DNA from: Arenicellales bacterium
Lineage (GTDB): Bacteria; Pseudomonadota; Gammaproteobacteria; Arenicellales; JAHEKD01
Assembly: GCA_028284225.1 (NCBI GenBank)
Contig: JANQSD010000011.1
Span: 62,001 to 126,000, forward strand
DNA: 64,000 nucleotides
Reading direction: 5' to 3'
Positions 62,178 through 64,000 of this stretch are shown here, in pieces. Position 1 is the first letter of the stretch. Every line of letters starts with the position of its first letter. Below the pieces are notes generated by a model. That model did no database searches, was not told the origin of the DNA, and saw only the letters and a program-made list of their open reading frames with translations. The translations under genes and the position numbers were made by a program.

Positions 62178-62438
62178 TTATTTGATGGAATCGTCGATGG
62201 CTTTAAGCTTGTTGAGGAATGTTTCAAGCAGACGCGAATTATCATAGTTAAACTCGTATCTGTTGTGAAAATAAATTGAAACGCTAACCTCATCATCACT
62301 GAGTTGCACAGTATACCCATCTGTATCACTCCAGGCGGTGATACCTTGATAGGTATATTTATCCTCATGTTTATCACCGTTGGTGACGATTTTGTCAAAA
62401 ACTCGAAGAGCTTGGTTTATGTCAAAATGTTCCTCCAT
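62178..62438 (-). CDS. DUF3081-like small protein
   Basis: This 86-residue protein begins MEEHFDINQALRVFDKI; it has a YTYQGITAWSDTDGYTVQLSDDEVSVSIYF central pattern. This resembles DUF3081 from memory. A slightly longer frame starts at 62465; the shorter start matches the family N terminus better. The gene stands alone on the minus strand between plus-strand genes. No function is known. Confidence 0.65.
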   Translation of the reverse strand: MEEHFDINQALRVFDKIVTNGDKHEDKYTYQGITAWSDTDGYTVQLSDDEVSVSIYFHNRYEFNYDNSRLLETFLNKLKAIDDSIK

Positions 62439-62465
62439 AATCACTATTATATCGCTTGTTTGCAT

Positions 62466-62755
62466 TTCTTCACGTTACTTTCACGCCGGCAATCTTATGG
62501 TTAATTTGGCATACAAGGTATGCCACTTACCTACCCCTTACTTACTATATTTGGGCCAGTTCAAGCACTGGCCCGTTTTTTGTCAATATAGATATCTGAT
62601 AATCATAAAATCTTCAGCTGACTACCACAAAGGAATCTTTGCTTTTGCCGAATTTGCGCTTTGGAATTTCTATTTCTATAACAAGAAAATTGCACCCAAA
62701 TACGACTAGCAGTATGATTGGCGGCCTGAAAATCATCTAAAGAATTGGGAATAAA
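62466..62755. other. Spacer with hairpins, terminator and possible gene remnant
   Basis: This 290-bp spacer carries GGCATAC-AAG-GTATGCC (62507-62523), a strong terminator at 62553-62583, and, from about 62617 to 62709, an in-frame stretch (DYHKGIFAFAEFALWNFYFY...PKYD then TAG) that reads like the C-terminal end of a lost gene. It leads directly to the second soxB. Confidence 0.45.
62553..62583 (+). terminator. Rho-independent terminator
   Basis: GGGCCAGT and ACTGGCCC pair around a short loop, followed by G and a run of T. No plus-strand protein gene lies just before it (the nearest ends at 62151), so an unknown RNA may precede it. On the minus strand it could not stop the DUF3081-like gene. 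Confidence 0.85.
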
Positions 62756-64000
62756 GTGCGCTATTCAGGCTTTAATCTGATCAAAAATGCATTGAGCGGC
62801 CATAAGAATTGGCAGCCGGCCTGGCGTGATCCTGAGCCGAAATCAGACTATGATGTGCTCATCATCGGCGGTGGTGGGCATGGATTGGCAACAGCCTATT
62901 ACTTGGCTCGAAACCACGGCATAACTAACGTTGCAGTGCTGGAAAAGGGTTATTTGGGCGGTGGTAATGTAGGCCGTAACACCACTATTGTACGTTCAAA
63001 TTATATGCTCAAGGCTAATGCTCATTTCTATGAGCACTCACTCAAGCTGTGGGAAGGTTTAAGCCAGGATCTAAATTACAATGTAATGTTTTCACAGCGC
63101 GGTGTGTTGAATCTAGCCCATACTCCCGGACAAATGGATGCCTACGCGCGACGCGCCAATGCCATGCGCTTAAACGGAATTGACGCCGAATTGCTTGATC
63201 GTGAGCAGACCAGGCAATTTATCCCGATGCTGGATTACTCTGAGAATGCACGCTTTCCAATCGCCGGTGGGTTGTTGCAGCCTCGCGGCGGTACAGCGCG
63301 TCATGATGCTGTGGCCTGGGGTTTTGCTCGTGGTGCGGATTTGCGCGGTGTAGACATGATTCAGAACTGTGAAGTCACCGGATTTTTACGTGACGGTAAT
63401 ACTATCCAGGGCGTTGAAACTACACGCGGGACGATTCGGGCCAAGAAAATAGGATTGGCCGTGGCCGGCAATACAACCACATTGACTGAAAAGCTGGGTA
63501 TGAGATTGCCGATAGAAAGCCATGTATTACAGGCTTTTGTGACGGAAGGTTTGAAACCTTTTATTGATACAGTGGTTACGTTCGGTGCCGGGCATTTTTA
63601 CATCAGCCAATCCGATAAGGGCGGCTTAGTGCTGGGTGGTGACCTTGATTACTATAATAGCTATGCCCAGCGCGGTAATTTGCCGACTGTTGAGCATGTG
63701 CTTGAGTGCGGTATGGCGATGTTGCCGTCGTTAAGCCGAATTCGGATTCTGCGTCATTGGGGCGGAGTCATGGATATGTCTATGGATGGCAGCCCGATTA
63801 TTACCAAAACCTCGATTAAAGGTCTATATCTGAATTGCGGGTGGTGTTATGGCGGGTTCAAAGCAACACCGGCTTCAGGTTGGGTGTTTGCGCACACTAT
63901 TGCTAATGATCAGCCACATGAATATAACGCGGCGTTTACCCTGGATCGCTTTGAAAAAGGTTATTTGATTGACGAGCGTGGTGCCGGCCCGGTGCCCAAG
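62756..64000 (+). CDS. soxB: Sarcosine oxidase beta subunit, copy 2 (3' end cut)
   Basis: This frame begins at a GTG and stays open to the window edge, giving 415 residues of an expected 416 or so. It is a diverged copy of the first soxB: MRYSGFNLIKNALSGHKNW at the start, [20 protein letters not shown] in the FAD motif, [19 protein letters not shown] with the FMN-linking histidine, and a GWCYGGFKATPASGW end in place of [15 protein letters not shown]. Both look functional. An electron or substrate difference is likely; dimethylglycine or another N-methyl amino acid may be the target. The next genes lie outside the window. Confidence 0.92.
   Translation, partial: MRYSGFNLIKNALSGHKNWQPAWRDPEPKSDYDVLIIGGGGHGLATAYYLARNHGITNVAVLEKGYLGGGNVGRNTTIVRSNYMLKANAHFYEHSLKLWEGLSQDLNYNVMFSQRGVLNLAHTPGQMDAYARRANAMRLNGIDAELLDREQTRQFIPMLDYSENARFPIAGGLLQPRGGTARHDAVAWGFARGADLRGVDMIQNCEVTGFLRDGNTIQGVETTRGTIRAKKIGLAVAGNTTTLTEKLGMRLPIESHVLQAFVTEGLKPFIDTVVTFGAGHFYISQSDKGGLVLGGDLDYYNSYAQRGNLPTVEHVLECGMAMLPSLSRIRILRHWGGVMDMSMDGSPIITKTSIKGLYLNCGWCYGGFKATPASGWVFAHTIANDQPHEYNAAFTLDRFEKGYLIDERGAGPVPK

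Noticed and set aside
62380..62616. Full-length open frame over the DUF3081-like gene on the plus strand
   Set aside because: It is the shadow of the minus-strand gene and passes through hairpins and a terminator; only its final part was kept as a possible remnant.
1..64000. tRNA, rRNA or prophage genes
   Set aside because: No cloverleaf, rRNA or phage structural sequence was recognised by reading; a dedicated search was not possible.

Overview
The window is a gene-dense stretch of a proteobacterial chromosome, most likely from a marine or otherwise aquatic heterotrophic gammaproteobacterium. The grounds are Gram-negative lipoproteins and Tat substrates, an OmpA-type envelope protein, TRAP and SitABCD-like transport, and a moderate-GC coding style. 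No rRNA or tRNA gene was recognised, so the genus cannot be named. Both ends are cut: the left edge falls inside a serine dehydratase gene and the right edge a few codons before the end of a second sarcosine oxidase beta gene.

The dominant theme is catabolism of N-methylated compounds and one-carbon transfer. Region 1-10.8 kb is one long plus-strand run: sdaA (3' part), soxB-soxD-soxA-soxG (heterotetrameric sarcosine oxidase), serA-like, serC and two DUF1015 genes. Region 10.9-22.7 kb holds an MFS carrier, an acyl-CoA dehydrogenase/CoA-transferase pair, a lipoprotein, pyruvate carboxylase, a two-subunit aconitase-X enzyme, a hydrolase, a 55-residue membrane protein and a K+ channel. Region 22.8-30.8 kb is folate and corrinoid C1 metabolism: folD, metF, then a cobalamin-dependent methyl-transfer cluster (corrinoid protein, DUF1638, virulence-factor-domain protein, MTHFR-like, methyl-THF:corrinoid methyltransferase, a GFA protein and an ASKHA/2Fe-2S reactivator). 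The substrate methyltransferase expected of such a cluster is not in the window. Region 31.4-35.2 kb has a GST, a GlxA/GbdR-type regulator and a HyuA-type hydantoinase. Region 35.2-45.5 kb has envelope and hydrolase genes, a Tat-exported GMC oxidoreductase pair and a complete TRAP transporter. Region 45.8-49.9 kb is an MntR-controlled Mn/Fe ABC importer. Region 50.1-52.1 kb has creatinase and an SDR. The rest holds LysE, MsrA, an AT-rich DUF6119 (TIGR04141) gene framed by long inverted repeats, an aminotransferase, a GST, an RCK K+ channel with DUF6394, an MDR oxidoreductase, an IalB-like protein, a DUF3081-like gene and the second soxB.

Read together, creatinase (creatine to sarcosine), possibly HyuA, and methyl removal by the corrinoid system feed sarcosine and methyl groups inward. 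Sarcosine oxidase gives glycine, H2O2 and methylene-THF. MetF, the MTHFR-like protein and FolD interconvert the folate C1 units. SdaA and pyruvate carboxylase would carry the resulting serine and pyruvate into central metabolism. The serA-serC-DUF1015 run could be a second exit from serine.

Intergenic DNA is rich in repeats: a MITE-like hairpin family at about 31, 45.7 and 52.6 kb, a diverged structured element in both long gaps of the sox operon, small REP palindromes, and a pair of 168-bp inverted repeats around the DUF6119 gene. The most unusual items are the sox-operon structured elements, the two DUF1015 genes behind serA-serC, the arginine-rich tails and missing methyltransferase of the corrinoid cluster, the repeat-framed DUF6119 cassette and a small gene with an apparent single-base frameshift at 52.3 kb.
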